Of a DNA stretch of 64,000 nucleotides, positions 6,952 to 16,789 are shown piece after piece. The stretch covers positions 1-64,000 of the forward strand of contig NZ_JAAUWT010000004.1 in NCBI RefSeq assembly GCF_014694455.1, written 5' to 3'. Within the stretch, counting starts at the first letter, position 1; each line of letters starts with the position of its first letter. Source of the DNA: Vibrio sp. S9_S30. Its GTDB lineage: Bacteria; Pseudomonadota; Gammaproteobacteria; Enterobacterales; Vibrionaceae. The position numbers and the translations under genes were made by a program. The notes beneath the pieces were generated by a model. The model saw only the letters and a program-made list of their open reading frames with translations. It was not told where the DNA came from and ran no database searches.

Positions 6952-9141
6952 CTACGCCTGAAGTCGCTTCCGTTTCCCTTTTGGTTTGTTAGAGCCCTTG
7001 GCATTGTCTCTTTTCGATGCTGTTTCGTTTCGGATATCGGGCTGATTCTTCGTATGCTTAGTTGCAAAGCGATTTGCACCATGCCTGCCGGAACGACGAC
7101 GCTGTGCAGGCGTTTTAGCATCAAGATCTTCTGCTGGAATCAAGCAACCCGGTTTGTCACCAATCAAGTGCTTCTTACCCATATTGATCAACGCCTCTCG
7201 GATGATTGGCCAGTTCGCTGGATCGTGGTAACGAAGCAGAGCTTTGTGCAAACGTCGCTGCCTTTCTCCTTTGGCAACAGGAATGTCTTCACGTTGCTTA
7301 TACTTCACTCGCTTGAGTGGGTTGGTTTCCGAATAGTACATGGATGTCGCATTACACATGGGGGATGGATAGAAGTTCTGAACTTGGTCACATTCAAAAT
7401 TGTTCGATTTTAACCACAGTGCCAAATTCACCATGTCTTCTTCTTCTGTACCTGGGTGCGCTGCAATGAAGTAAGGGATCAAATATTGCTTTTTGCCTGC
7501 TTCCTTGCTGTATTTTTCAAACATCTCTTTGAATCGGTCATAGGTGCCCATTCCCGGCTTCATCATTTTGTCTAGCGGGCCTTTCTCGGTATGTTCCGGT
7601 GCGATTTTTAAGTAGCCACCTACATGATGCGTTACGAGTTCTTTTACGTATTCTGGAGATTCGATGGCTAAGTCGTAACGAACGCCTGACGCGATCATGA
7701 CTTTCTTGATGCCTTTTACTTTACGCGCTTCTCGATACAAATCGATCGTGTGCTTGTGGTCGGTGTCCAGTTTGTGACAAATGCCAGGGAATACGCAGGA
7801 AGGTCTACGACAGTTTTGCTCTGCTCGTGGGTCGGAGCAGCCAAGTCGATACATATTGGCGGTTGGACCGCCTAAATCGGAAATGGTACCAGTAAAGCCA
7901 GGGACTTTATCGCGAATGTCTTCGAGTTCACTAAGGATCGACTCTTTCGAGCGGTTTTGAATGATACGTCCTTCATGCTCTGTAATAGAACAGAAAGAAC
8001 AGCCACCAAAACAACCCCGCATGATATTAACCGAGGTTTTAATCATATCGTAGGCGGGGATTTTTGCCTTACCATACATAGGGTGCGGAACGCGAGCGTA
8101 AGGTAACCCAAACACAAAATCCATTTCTTCTGTTGTCAGCGGAATAGGCGCTTGGTTCACCCAAAGCTCACGATCGCCGTGCTTTTGAATAAGCGCACGA
8201 CCAGAATAAGGGTTCGTTTCAAGGTGCATGATACGGCTGGCATGAGCATAGAGAATGCGGTCGTTTTTCAGCTTCTCGAAAGGGGGAATTCTCACTGCGG
8301 TTGTTTTCGCATCATGTCTGGATGGTTGAATGGTAACGACTTTGGCTTTTTCCTCTTCCTTCGGTTTTGTCTCGCACTGAGTTTCAACCTGATAAGGGTT
8401 AGTAGGAACGAAGGCTTTCCCTGGTTTTTCGATGCGAGAAGAATCGATGATTTTGAAATGTTCAGGTGCAGCGGATAGGTTGACTGCTGTGCCACGAATG
8501 CTCGTTAGGGTGGAAATATCTTCTCCGTTTGCAAGCCTGTGCGCCACCTCCACCAACGCTCTTTCTGCGTTTCCGAATAACAGAATGTCCGCTTTTGCGT
8601 CGAACAAAACCGAGCGTCTCACTTTATCAGACCAATAATCGTAATGCGCAATGCGACGAAGGCTGGCTTCGATACCGCCTAGTACAATTGGCGTATCTTT
8701 GTAGGCTTCTCGACAACGCTGAGAATAAACCAATGTCGCACGATCTGGTCGTTTTCCACCTTCATTGTTTGGGGTGTACGCATCGTCATGACGAAGCTTT
8801 TTGTCTGCGGTATAACGATTGATCATCGAATCCATGTTACCTGCGGTAATGCCAAAAAAGAGATTGGGTTTACCGAGTTTCATGAAATCGGATTTATCTT
8901 GCCACTCAGGCTGAGCCAAAATACCGACACGAAAGCCCTGAGCCTCCAAAAGACGTCCAATAATAGCCATACCGAAACTAGGATGGTCGACGTAAGCATC
9001 ACCCGTCACAATGATGATGTCGCAACTGTCCCAACCCAGTGCATCCATCTCCTTTCTGCTTGTGGGCAGAAAAGGGGCTACGCCGTAACATTCGGCCCAG
9101 TATTTCGGATATTGATGGATTGGAGTTGGTGTGTTGTGCAT
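6952..9141 (-). CDS. ygiQ: YgiQ family radical SAM protein
   Basis: This 729-residue protein matches YgiQ in length and layout. The N-terminal domain contains [21 protein letters not shown] (cobalamin-binding-like). The radical SAM core carries CFGGCSFCS, a CxxxCxxC cluster motif around residue 385. The cysteine-containing [28 protein letters not shown] follows, then a basic C-terminal tail rich in K/R. It is a predicted [4Fe-4S]/SAM enzyme of unresolved substrate. The ATG at 9141 is followed directly by the family start ([19 protein letters not shown]). The gene stands alone. Confidence 0.93.
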   Translation of the reverse strand: MHNTPTPIHQYPKYWAECYGVAPFLPTSRKEMDALGWDSCDIIIVTGDAYVDHPSFGMAIIGRLLEAQGFRVGILAQPEWQDKSDFMKLGKPNLFFGITAGNMDSMINRYTADKKLRHDDAYTPNNEGGKRPDRATLVYSQRCREAYKDTPIVLGGIEASLRRIAHYDYWSDKVRRSVLFDAKADILLFGNAERALVEVAHRLANGEDISTLTSIRGTAVNLSAAPEHFKIIDSSRIEKPGKAFVPTNPYQVETQCETKPKEEEKAKVVTIQPSRHDAKTTAVRIPPFEKLKNDRILYAHASRIMHLETNPYSGRALIQKHGDRELWVNQAPIPLTTEEMDFVFGLPYARVPHPMYGKAKIPAYDMIKTSVNIMRGCFGGCSFCSITEHEGRIIQNRSKESILSELEDIRDKVPGFTGTISDLGGPTANMYRLGCSDPRAEQNCRRPSCVFPGICHKLDTDHKHTIDLYREARKVKGIKKVMIASGVRYDLAIESPEYVKELVTHHVGGYLKIAPEHTEKGPLDKMMKPGMGTYDRFKEMFEKYSKEAGKKQYLIPYFIAAHPGTEEEDMVNLALWLKSNNFECDQVQNFYPSPMCNATSMYYSETNPLKRVKYKQREDIPVAKGERQRRLHKALLRYHDPANWPIIREALINMGKKHLIGDKPGCLIPAEDLDAKTPAQRRRSGRHGANRFATKHTKNQPDIRNETASKRDNAKGSNKPKGKRKRLQA

Positions 9142-9584
9142 TTTTTGACCTCAGCGTTAGGAGGCGGGAATTATAGCGGCAGAAAACACTCCTGACTAGA
9201 TTATCATCTCACATGAGAATCATTCGTATCTAATTGATTGTAGTGCTTATGTTATGTGGGTTCATTCGATATCCCATGCCCTTTAGGAAAGGGATGGATT
9301 CCGCCTTTGAAACCGTTGTTCTGGTTGTTCAGAAATACGATACGCGGGGGGATACTGGTATCAGGGATCCGATTGCCGGATGTTACCTGCTTTTCAATTT
9401 TGATAGAAGAAACAAAGTGGAGAAACAAGGGCGGAGCGCGTTAGCAAAACGTTTTTATGATGGCTTCTCTTGCCATTTGTACACTTTCTTTAACAAATAC
9501 AGATTCCGTCACGCCTGAATAGAGAAGAGTCTGCTTGACTGTGTAAGTGAGCGTTAAGTTGCCATGTAAGGGGTTGCTTCCAAT
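9142..9584. other. Intergenic region with possible Fur-like site
   Basis: No convincing gene was found in about 440 bp. ATGAGAATCATTCGTAT (9213-9229) resembles the centre of a Fur box (AATGATAATCATT). The 94-codon frame at 9234-9518 starts with TTG, lacks a ribosome binding site and has no recognisable features. Confidence 0.35.
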
Positions 9585-12062
9585 ATGAGTACATCGCTAA
9601 TTTCAATGTTGAAGGGCATGAGCATTTCCTCCGGGGAACAAGGGGAGGTGAAGGGCTATAAAGCAGCAAAGTGGCGTTGGAATGCCAGCAGTGACGAGCT
9701 TCAGTTTTTGGATCCTTTTCTAGTGGACATCGTTCACGGTCAGTTTAAAGTTCAGGTAATGGCTGACTTGTTGAAAATAATGCCCGCAAGCGACAAGGAA
9801 AAACTTGTGGGTGCCCTTCAGTCTGCGCATGAATGCAATTCAAAGCATTCTCTTTTCTGCGTTCTAACCCCTTCTAAAGGGTTGCTGATTTATTGTGAAG
9901 TCGAAGTGAGTCGAACAGACGGTGAAGTACTTTTGGGTCATATTCGCCCGCTGTTTTATTTGTCTTCTATGTATGAAATTGGACAGATTTTACAGGCGAT
10001 TTTTGAGAACCGACACCACGGCATTGTTATAACCGATAGCGATACCCAAATACTGGCTTGCAACCCTTATTTTGTTGAACGTTCTGGCTATCAATTTCAT
10101 GAACTGTTGGGAAAGAAAACAAGCCTGTTTAATGCCGGTAAACACAGTGATACGTTTTTTAAAGAAATCTGGCGAATGATTCATCGAGATGGTCATTGGA
10201 CTGGCACCATTTTATCTAAGCGAGCCAATGGTCAGATAGAGCCTCAAGATCTCACTATCCAGAAAGTGGAAATGGCGAACGGCAAAACCTATTTTGTCGG
10301 TTTTACCGTCGATTTATCCAATCATTTATACCGAATTGTCGACACAGACAATGGTGGACTTGAGCTGTCTACCAAGCTTATCAATGAAGATGAGTTTCAA
10401 TCGAAATTAGCCAATATGGTTAAACACTACGGTCATTCTCACACCGTTATTGTCTTGGCAATAGCACCAGAATTCGAAGAAGCCACGGTTTTAGAGCAAA
10501 GGATTGCGTTTTCAAACGTCGTTGCTCAGGTTGATGAACAATACCTGTGTGGCTACAAAGGTGACAACCTGTTCGTGTGTGCCTTGAAATGCGTCAATTC
10601 CGATAACCGGGTTAGAGCCATTCATGGTGAGATCCGACGTTTCCTCGCTTTCATTCGTCAATTTGGTAATGCACATTTGTTCAAGTTGCTTGCAAGAGGA
10701 AAAATGGGTGTATCCGTGCTAGGGCGTGATACCAATAACCCTAACATGTTGATTACTCATGCCACTCAGGCAATGTTAGAACAGCATTCGAGCAAAAAAG
10801 GTTACAACATTAGCTTCTTCGACCGTTTGATGCATGAAGAAGCGGTACGAAGGAAAAAGCTCGAGGAGCTTGTGACCATTTTTATAAAGAAAGAAACCAT
10901 CGACGTACATTTTCAGCCCATTGTTTCTACTGAAACGTGGCAAGTGATTAAGTTTGAAGCACTTTGCCGCTTTCCTTCTGTTGAAGGGCTTCAGTATACC
11001 ACTCAGGAAATGATCAATATTGCCGAAGACCTAAACCTAGTGACGACCTTGGATAACATTGTTGTTTCCAAGTCTTTGAATCATATGGCGAGAATTCAAA
11101 ATCATTTCGGTGAGCAAGTTGGCATTACGATAAATCGATCACTGAATACTAGAATGAACGCACAGCAAGTCCTGACTCATACTCTAAGCACGATAGAGGA
11201 GTCTGGTGTAGACCCTAAACTGGTGACTATTGAACTGACAGAGAGTGCTTATTTTGATAGTGAAGATTGCCATATAGAGGCAGTGAAAGTGCTAAGAGAA
11301 AGAGGAGTCAAAGTGGCAATAGATGACTTCGGTACGGGGTATTCTTCTTTTGCCTACTTAAGCAATGGGCATTTTGATTACCTCAAAATCGACAGAGAAT
11401 TTGTATTCAACCTTGAAATAGGCACACACAAGTATTTTATTGTGAAAATGCTGGTGGCTTTATCTCATACCCTTGGCGTAAAAGTGATTGCCGAAGGTGT
11501 CGAAACCATACAAGAAATAGAAGTGCTTACTGGGTTAAATGTGGATTACGTACAAGGGCATTACTTCTCTATGCCTGTTTCTATTGATGATATTGAGACG
11601 GCACATCATTATGTGAAAAAACGAAATGAATTGCGTCGTTTTTCTTTACCTAAACAAGGTGAAGGGATATTGAGCCTCCATGAGCAAATGTCGCCATTTT
11701 TGAAGCCCAGTGCAGCATTAAGTGAAGTACACGAGATATTCTTGCGTACCGATCTCGAAGCCATGGCAGTTACAGACGGTTTGCATTGCGTTGGGGTGAT
11801 CGATAGGGAAGTGTATAACCTTCATATGAGTCCAACGTTTGGTACCAAGCTGGAAACTCAAAGAGATACGCAAATTCTTAAGCGCAAACTTAGCCAAGTC
11901 ATGAAAACTCAGTTTACGGTTCTGAGCCACACCACGTCACTTCAAGATGTGCCGGCATTGGTTAAAAAAGGTGTCCCTTTGCCTTGGGTGATGACAGGAG
12001 ATAAAGGAGAATGTTTAGGCATCGTGACAAAAAGCCGGGTTCTCAAGTTTTTAGCCAGTTAA
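9585..12062 (+). CDS. PAS / degenerate GGDEF / EAL / CBS-pair protein, probable c-di-GMP phosphodiesterase
   Basis: This is an 825-residue cytoplasmic protein with no membrane segment. A PAS domain spans about 135-240 (ENRHHGIVITDSDTQILACN). A GGDEF-like domain spans about 265-420, with the signature degenerate to YKGDN, so cyclase activity is unlikely. The EAL domain spans about 430-680 with FEALCRF (E458-A-L), ELTES, DDFGTGYSS (D580, D581), YLKIDRE, AEGVET and QGHYF; these residues bind metal and c-di-GMP, so phosphodiesterase activity is expected. The C-terminal 130 residues (LHEQMSPFLKPSAALSEV to the end) look like a CBS pair that could sense adenylates. The likely role is tuning motility or biofilm. 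The gene is monocistronic. Confidence 0.88.
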   Translation: MSTSLISMLKGMSISSGEQGEVKGYKAAKWRWNASSDELQFLDPFLVDIVHGQFKVQVMADLLKIMPASDKEKLVGALQSAHECNSKHSLFCVLTPSKGLLIYCEVEVSRTDGEVLLGHIRPLFYLSSMYEIGQILQAIFENRHHGIVITDSDTQILACNPYFVERSGYQFHELLGKKTSLFNAGKHSDTFFKEIWRMIHRDGHWTGTILSKRANGQIEPQDLTIQKVEMANGKTYFVGFTVDLSNHLYRIVDTDNGGLELSTKLINEDEFQSKLANMVKHYGHSHTVIVLAIAPEFEEATVLEQRIAFSNVVAQVDEQYLCGYKGDNLFVCALKCVNSDNRVRAIHGEIRRFLAFIRQFGNAHLFKLLARGKMGVSVLGRDTNNPNMLITHATQAMLEQHSSKKGYNISFFDRLMHEEAVRRKKLEELVTIFIKKETIDVHFQPIVSTETWQVIKFEALCRFPSVEGLQYTTQEMINIAEDLNLVTTLDNIVVSKSLNHMARIQNHFGEQVGITINRSLNTRMNAQQVLTHTLSTIEESGVDPKLVTIELTESAYFDSEDCHIEAVKVLRERGVKVAIDDFGTGYSSFAYLSNGHFDYLKIDREFVFNLEIGTHKYFIVKMLVALSHTLGVKVIAEGVETIQEIEVLTGLNVDYVQGHYFSMPVSIDDIETAHHYVKKRNELRRFSLPKQGEGILSLHEQMSPFLKPSAALSEVHEIFLRTDLEAMAVTDGLHCVGVIDREVYNLHMSPTFGTKLETQRDTQILKRKLSQVMKTQFTVLSHTTSLQDVPALVKKGVPLPWVMTGDKGECLGIVTKSRVLKFLAS

Positions 12063-12094
12063 AGTTAAGTCAGCCAGATAAAGTTAAGTCAGCC
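12061..12094 (+). repeat. 15-bp direct duplication
   Basis: AAAGTTAAGTCAGCC occurs at 12061-12075 and again at 12080-12094, directly over the end of the EAL protein gene. Confidence 0.8.
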
Positions 12095-12202
12095 CGTTGA
12101 AGTGAATATACAAGCTAGCAGCGGGTTAGAGATGGTTACTTGGTTATAGAGAGTCTGTTATTATCCGTGCCACCATTTTGAATGATGTAACTTTACGTAA
12201 TA

Positions 12203-12877
12203 ATGTTGGATTATTTTCTCGCTCAATTGCTTCCTATGACACTAGGGGCTCAATTGGTCATCACTTTAGTGCTGCAAAAAGGTGACATTTGCCCAGGGCA
12301 AAGAGGGCGCCTGCATAAACTTTTACCTGCCTTCATCGCGTTATGGATAGCCACAGCGACCATTAGCTTGCTCGGGCTGGTCACAGCGGGTGTTCTTGTT
12401 GCGTTTTACTCTAAGGTGCAAACAGGAAAAACACGTGAAACGGGTTCTTTCCACGTTTTAAATGTATCAGCATTAACGGGGCTGGCAGCCCTAGCGCATG
12501 TGGTCATGCAAAGTTTCACATTTTGGGGGGGAGTCAGTGTTGTTGTCTCGGGCATCCTATTAGGGGCGGCATTTGCGCAGCTCATGTTGGTTGTGTCTCG
12601 TTCGAGGTTACAAGCTTTCCACCGCCTATTGCCCATCACAGGTATCGTCAGTGGAATGCTCTTTGCCGTTGTTTCGCTGGTTCAGGCGTATCAGCTGTCT
12701 CCCGAAGCCATTGAGTATTTTACCCATCAGATTTTGGCTGGTTTTGCGATGTTAATTACCGCAATTGTAATTTGGTGCTGGCATATGCTGTTTAACCAAC
12801 CCCCAACCAAAATCCAGTTGAGTGTAACAGTATGTTGTTTACTGGCATCACAATTTGGGTTTCAGGCTTTAATATGA
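12203..12877 (+). CDS. Seven-segment membrane protein, distantly DmsC-like
   Basis: This is a 224-residue protein with about seven hydrophobic segments. The order of features (GAQLVITLVLQKGD at the N-terminus, LHKLLPAFIALWIATATISLLGL, a FHVLN motif before segment 3, then HRLLPITGIVSGMLFAVVSLVQA) parallels DMSO reductase anchor subunit DmsC. In E. coli DmsC the comparable stretches end in LALLKGD, LHLGSPMRAFNSLNR and MRLLPAISVLALVVSGVVSVMQ. No molybdopterin or Fe-S subunit lies nearby, so a reductase role is only inferred. The following gene (DUF4250) is 96 bp downstream on the same strand. The protein is otherwise unnamed. Confidence 0.6.
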   Translation: MLDYFLAQLLPMTLGAQLVITLVLQKGDICPGQRGRLHKLLPAFIALWIATATISLLGLVTAGVLVAFYSKVQTGKTRETGSFHVLNVSALTGLAALAHVVMQSFTFWGGVSVVVSGILLGAAFAQLMLVVSRSRLQAFHRLLPITGIVSGMLFAVVSLVQAYQLSPEAIEYFTHQILAGFAMLITAIVIWCWHMLFNQPPTKIQLSVTVCCLLASQFGFQALI

Positions 12878-12973
12878 GGCTCTGAATCCTGAGGTCACTT
12901 GGGCATGTAAAATAGCACTTTTCTTAATAGACGCTAATCTTTAATAGGAAACGGCAGAAAAGGGGGAAGTGCC

Positions 12974-13174
12974 ATGGATTTAAGTAACATCACCAACCTC
13001 GACAGCATCATATTGCTGGGCATAGTGAACGAAAAATTGCGTTTGGAATGCGAGAGTTTTGAAGAATTGGTCACGACTTATGAAATGGACGTGGAAAGCT
13101 TGGTGGGCAAGCTGGATATAGTGGGGTATCAGTACGATCCACTGACTAACCAATTTAAATCTTACGATCGTTAA
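12974..13174 (+). CDS. DUF4250 domain-containing protein
   Basis: This 66-residue acidic protein matches DUF4250 in length and pattern (NLDSIILLGIVNEKLRLECESFEELVTTYEMD). It is probably a small cytoplasmic protein of unknown function. The ATG at 12974 is preceded by AAAAGGGGGAAG, a strong ribosome binding site. A bidirectional terminator follows and metR converges from the other side. Confidence 0.85.
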   Translation: MDLSNITNLDSIILLGIVNEKLRLECESFEELVTTYEMDVESLVGKLDIVGYQYDPLTNQFKSYDR

Positions 13175-13180
13175 GGCAAA

Positions 13181-13220
13181 TACCCGATACCAAAGTGCCT
13201 TTGCTACTTGGGTATCGGGT
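13181..13220. terminator. Bidirectional terminator
   Basis: ACCCGATACC (13182-13191) pairs perfectly with GGTATCGGGT (13211-13220), between the convergent DUF4250 gene and metR. Confidence 0.75.
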
Positions 13221-13225
13221 TGTCG

Positions 13226-14137
13226 TTATGCCAACTTAATCCCTTCAAGATGGCTTTTGCATTGCTGCCGAGCCGTGTTGAAGAACGCTTGGAGGTATCT
13301 TTTTTTCCTTTCACTGCTGCGAGTCGCAGCAAAAAGCCGTCTCCAAAGTCCGTCTGAAAGTGGTTTGCTTGCGATTAACCCTTGGCGTGAAAATTCAATA
13401 ACTGCCCAATTTGGCAAAGCGGCAACCCCTAAGCCTGCTGAGACCATTTGAACCAGCATTAACGTGTTGTCGCATTGCTTCCATTTTGCGGGTTCAACGC
13501 CTGCTGGTTGAAGGAAATGTTTCACAATATCTAGCCGTTGCTTTTGTACAGGATAGGTAATGACGGTTTGATCCGCTAAATCATGAGGTTGGATACTTTC
13601 CAACTCCGCAAGTGGGTGGGTAGTCGAGGTTACTAATCGCATTTCAAAATCAAACAAAGGTTCGTAGTGCACCTCCGATTTTGGTTGAATATCCGAAGTG
13701 ATGACCAAGTCGAGTTCTCCTCCCATCAATGCGGGCAAGGGTTCAAAGCCAAAACCGGAAGAGAAATCCAAGGTGACACTGGGCCAAGCGAGTTGATATT
13801 CCTTTAGTGCAGGCATGAGCCATTGAAAACAGGAATGGCACTCAATGGCCATATGCAATCGACCATTTACATCTTCTTTTAGGCTGGCTAGTTCACTTTC
13901 AGCCATTGCTAGCCTTGGTAGAACTTCGTCGGCAACCTTAAGCAATATTTCGCCTTCAGAGGTGAACTTTACGGGTCTTGTTTTACGCAAAAAGAGCTGC
14001 CCGCCAATACGCGATTCTAAATCCTTAATTTGATGAGAAAGTGCCGATTGCGTTAAATGCAGGGCGGTGGCGGTAGCGGTTAGCGAGCCTGTGTCTCTTA
14101 ATGATGTCAATGTTCTTAGATGCTTCAATTCAATCAT
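13226..14137 (-). CDS. metR: LysR-family transcriptional regulator MetR
   Basis: This is a 303-residue LysR-type regulator. The N-terminal winged helix (residues 1-60) contains LTATATALHLTQSALSHQIKDLE, and the effector-binding domain follows (LHMAIECHSCFQWLMPAL is typical of MetR). It lies divergent to metE with about 210 bp between starts, the classical arrangement in which MetR with homocysteine activates metE. The shared region holds MetJ boxes and a MetR-like site. Confidence 0.93.
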   Translation of the reverse strand: MIELKHLRTLTSLRDTGSLTATATALHLTQSALSHQIKDLESRIGGQLFLRKTRPVKFTSEGEILLKVADEVLPRLAMAESELASLKEDVNGRLHMAIECHSCFQWLMPALKEYQLAWPSVTLDFSSGFGFEPLPALMGGELDLVITSDIQPKSEVHYEPLFDFEMRLVTSTTHPLAELESIQPHDLADQTVITYPVQKQRLDIVKHFLQPAGVEPAKWKQCDNTLMLVQMVSAGLGVAALPNWAVIEFSRQGLIASKPLSDGLWRRLFAATRSSERKKRYLQAFFNTARQQCKSHLEGIKLA

Positions 14138-14207
14138 GAGATTCTCTCACTTATCCATGTTCTCTATGACATATTTTCATAAAAATACGTGATTCTAGCC
14201 TTATTGT

Positions 14208-14223
14208 AAACGTCTAGACGTCT
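14208..14223. promoter_or_regulatory. Tandem MetJ operator (two met boxes)
   Basis: AAACGTCT-AGACGTCT are two adjacent 8-bp met boxes (consensus AGACGTCT); the second is perfect and the first has one mismatch. They sit between metR and metE, where MetJ with S-adenosylmethionine would repress one or both genes. Confidence 0.85.
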
Positions 14224-14235
14224 GAGTTGGATTCA
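14223..14235. promoter_or_regulatory. Candidate MetR binding site
   Basis: TGAGTTGGATTCA differs from the LysR/MetR consensus TGAA-N5-TTCA at one position. It abuts the MetJ operator and lies 115 bp upstream of the metE start. Confidence 0.55.
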
Positions 14236-14349
14236 AACATGAAAATAAATAATAAACAAGTTGAATAAATGGAAATTGCTCAACTAGGAGATTCAAGAGA
14301 TATTTTAGCCATCCAGACTTCTTAATTTTATGTGCAAGGAAAAATCATT

Positions 14350-16632
14350 ATGGCGACGACTAAGACTCACATCCTCGGCTACCCACGTGTTGGCGAAAAA
14401 CGAGAACTCAAATTTGCGCAGGAAAAATATTGGCGTGGTGAAATCTCTCAGCAAGAACTGAAAGATGTTGGTAGCGAATTAAGACAACGTCATTGGAAAG
14501 ATCAGTCGGAGAGTGGGCTGAGTTATGTTGCTGCGGGTGATTTCGCATGGTACGACCATGTACTTACAACCAGTTTGTTATTAGGGAATGTTCCTTCTCG
14601 TCATAAAAAGGGCTCCCCAGATTTAGATACCCTGTTCCGCGTAGGTCGTGGTCAGTCGCAGTCCAGTTGTGGTTGTGGGTCTGCGGCATCCGACATGACA
14701 AAGTGGTTCAACACCAACTATCACTACATCGTTCCTGAATTCAGCAGCGATGCTTCATTCGAAGTGAGCTGGCCTCAGCTTTTTGAAGAAGTCAACGAAG
14801 CCATTGAAGCAGGGCATGAAGTCAAACCCGTCCTTCTTGGTCCAGTAAGCTACCTGTTCTTGGGTAAAGAAGTTGAAGAAGGGTTTGATCGACTCACTCT
14901 TCTTCCTCGCCTTCTTACCGCTTACCAAGCGATTTTAGCGAAACTCTCAACACTGGGTGTTGAGTGGGTGCAGATTGACGAACCTATCCTAGCCCTAGAG
15001 CTAGATAGCACATGGTTAGATTCATTTAAGTTGGCTTACCAAACTATTCAAGGTGATGTAAAACTGCTTCTGACCACGTACTTTGATTCCGTGGAAGAAC
15101 ATTTCGATTATATAACGGCACTTCCAGTTGATGGCGTGCACGTGGACCTTTCAGCAGCACCTGAACAGCTAGAAGCTGTTGTAAACAAATTGCCTGAAAA
15201 TTGGGTATTGTCAGCAGGAGTGGTCAATGGTCGTAACGTTTGGCGTGCAGACGTTAATGCTTGGTTGCAAAGACTGCAACCTGTGAAAGAAAAACTGGGT
15301 GAACGCCTTTGGATTGGTAGTGCCTGTTCATTGCTTCACAGCCCAATTGATCTTGAGCTTGAAACGGAGTTAACAGAAGAGGTGAAAAGCTGGTTTGCGT
15401 TTGCAAAACAAAAACTGAGCGAAGTTAGCCTGCTTGGTGCTGCTTTAAATGGTGACGCGAAAGCCATTGCAGAGTGTGAAGTGTACAGCCAACCGATTGT
15501 GGCACGCAAAACCGCAGATCATGTGAATAAGCCTCAAGTGAAAGCACGGGTTAACGCGATTACGAGTGATTTGGCTAACCGAAGTGCACCGTACGAAGAG
15601 CGTGCTCATCACCAAGCTGAAGTACTGGGTTTACCACTGCTACCAACGACAACAATTGGTTCATTCCCTCAAACCAGCGAAATTCGCACACAACGCAGCG
15701 CGTTCCGTACCGGAATATTATCTGAAGCCGATTATGAAGCGGCGCTGAAAGGGCATATTAAAGATGCGGTTGAGCGTCAAGAAGCATTGGATCTCGATGT
15801 GTTGGTTCACGGTGAAGCAGAACGTAACGACATGGTAGAGTACTTTGCGGAGAATTTGGCTGGCTTCCAAACGTCCAAGTTTGGTTGGGTTCAAAGCTAT
15901 GGTTCGCGATGTGTGAAACCCGCGATTGTTGTGGCTGATATCGAACGTGAAAAGCCGATAACAGTCGAGTGGTCAACTTATGCTCAGTCTCTAACCCGTA
16001 AGCAAATGAAAGGCATGCTAACAGGACCTGTGACGATTCTATGCTGGACATTCCCGCGCGAAGACATTACCCGTAAAGAAATTGCGCAGCAGTTAGCGTT
16101 TGCTTTGCGCGATGAAGTAAGTGATCTACAGGATGCAGGCATCAACATCATTCAGATTGATGAACCGGCGATTCGTGAAGGTTTACCGCTTAAGAAACGT
16201 GATCATGAAGAATACCTAAACTGGGCGGTTGAATCCTTTAAAATCTCCGCGGCAAGTGCAAAGCCGGAAACCCAGATTCATACCCACATGTGTTACAGCG
16301 AGTTTAATGAGATCATCGAATCCGTCGCTGCGTTAGATGCAGATGTCATTACCATTGAAACGTCTCGTTCAAACATGGAGCTATTGAAAGCATTTGAAGA
16401 GTTCAACTATCCAAACGAGATTGGTCCGGGTGTCTACGATATTCATTCGCCAAATATTCCAACGGAAGAGTGGATGGTGGATTTGCTTGAAAAAGCCGCT
16501 GCGAAAATTCCAGCAAAACGTCTTTGGGTTAACCCAGACTGTGGGTTGAAAACACGTAACTGGGAGGAAACGGAAGCGTCATTAAGAAACATGGTGAACG
16601 CGGCAAAAACATTAAGAGCGCAATGGCAGTAA
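14350..16632 (+). CDS. metE: Cobalamin-independent methionine synthase MetE
   Basis: This 760-residue protein transfers the methyl of 5-methyltetrahydropteroyl-tri-L-glutamate to homocysteine. The N-terminal half starts [29 protein letters not shown]. The C-terminal half carries the zinc and substrate residues in THMCYSEFN (His and Cys ligands), ETSRS and [11 protein letters not shown] (Cys ligand), plus [11 protein letters not shown] and [14 protein letters not shown]. The ATG at 14350 follows AAGGA; an in-frame ATG at 14332 would add six residues. A Ser/Cys-rich stretch, [15 protein letters not shown] at about residue 100, lies before [11 protein letters not shown]. It is controlled by MetR/MetJ sites upstream and ends at a strong terminator. 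Confidence 0.97.
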   Translation: MATTKTHILGYPRVGEKRELKFAQEKYWRGEISQQELKDVGSELRQRHWKDQSESGLSYVAAGDFAWYDHVLTTSLLLGNVPSRHKKGSPDLDTLFRVGRGQSQSSCGCGSAASDMTKWFNTNYHYIVPEFSSDASFEVSWPQLFEEVNEAIEAGHEVKPVLLGPVSYLFLGKEVEEGFDRLTLLPRLLTAYQAILAKLSTLGVEWVQIDEPILALELDSTWLDSFKLAYQTIQGDVKLLLTTYFDSVEEHFDYITALPVDGVHVDLSAAPEQLEAVVNKLPENWVLSAGVVNGRNVWRADVNAWLQRLQPVKEKLGERLWIGSACSLLHSPIDLELETELTEEVKSWFAFAKQKLSEVSLLGAALNGDAKAIAECEVYSQPIVARKTADHVNKPQVKARVNAITSDLANRSAPYEERAHHQAEVLGLPLLPTTTIGSFPQTSEIRTQRSAFRTGILSEADYEAALKGHIKDAVERQEALDLDVLVHGEAERNDMVEYFAENLAGFQTSKFGWVQSYGSRCVKPAIVVADIEREKPITVEWSTYAQSLTRKQMKGMLTGPVTILCWTFPREDITRKEIAQQLAFALRDEVSDLQDAGINIIQIDEPAIREGLPLKKRDHEEYLNWAVESFKISAASAKPETQIHTHMCYSEFNEIIESVAALDADVITIETSRSNMELLKAFEEFNYPNEIGPGVYDIHSPNIPTEEWMVDLLEKAAAKIPAKRLWVNPDCGLKTRNWEETEASLRNMVNAAKTLRAQWQ

Positions 16633-16674
16633 TAACCGTATCTAATTGAAATAATGTTATCGAGCTAAACAGTA

Positions 16675-16705
16675 AAAAGCCCCTACTCTAAGAGCGGGGG
16701 CTTTT
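16675..16705 (+). terminator. Rho-independent terminator after metE
   Basis: AAAAGCCCC (16675-16683) pairs with GGGGCTTTT (16697-16705), followed by ATTG and TTTTG. Confidence 0.85.
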
Positions 16706-16789
16706 ATTGTTTTGTTGTCTAGTTCTGAAATGTGTGTCTCGTCCTGAAATCTGAGGACGAATTATGAGGTGTGTGGGCTAAAGTCGCGG

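Noticed and set aside
6919..7413. 164-codon plus-strand frame at the 3' end of ygiQ
   Set aside because: Lies wholly antisense to a well-supported radical SAM gene and past a shared terminator; no independent signal.
9234..9518. 94-codon frame between ygiQ and the EAL protein
   Set aside because: TTG start, no ribosome binding site, overlapping alternative frames and no recognisable composition or motif.
12406..12639. Minus-strand 77-codon frame inside the DmsC-like gene
   Set aside because: Antisense to a coherent membrane protein, with composition typical of complementing hydrophobic codons.
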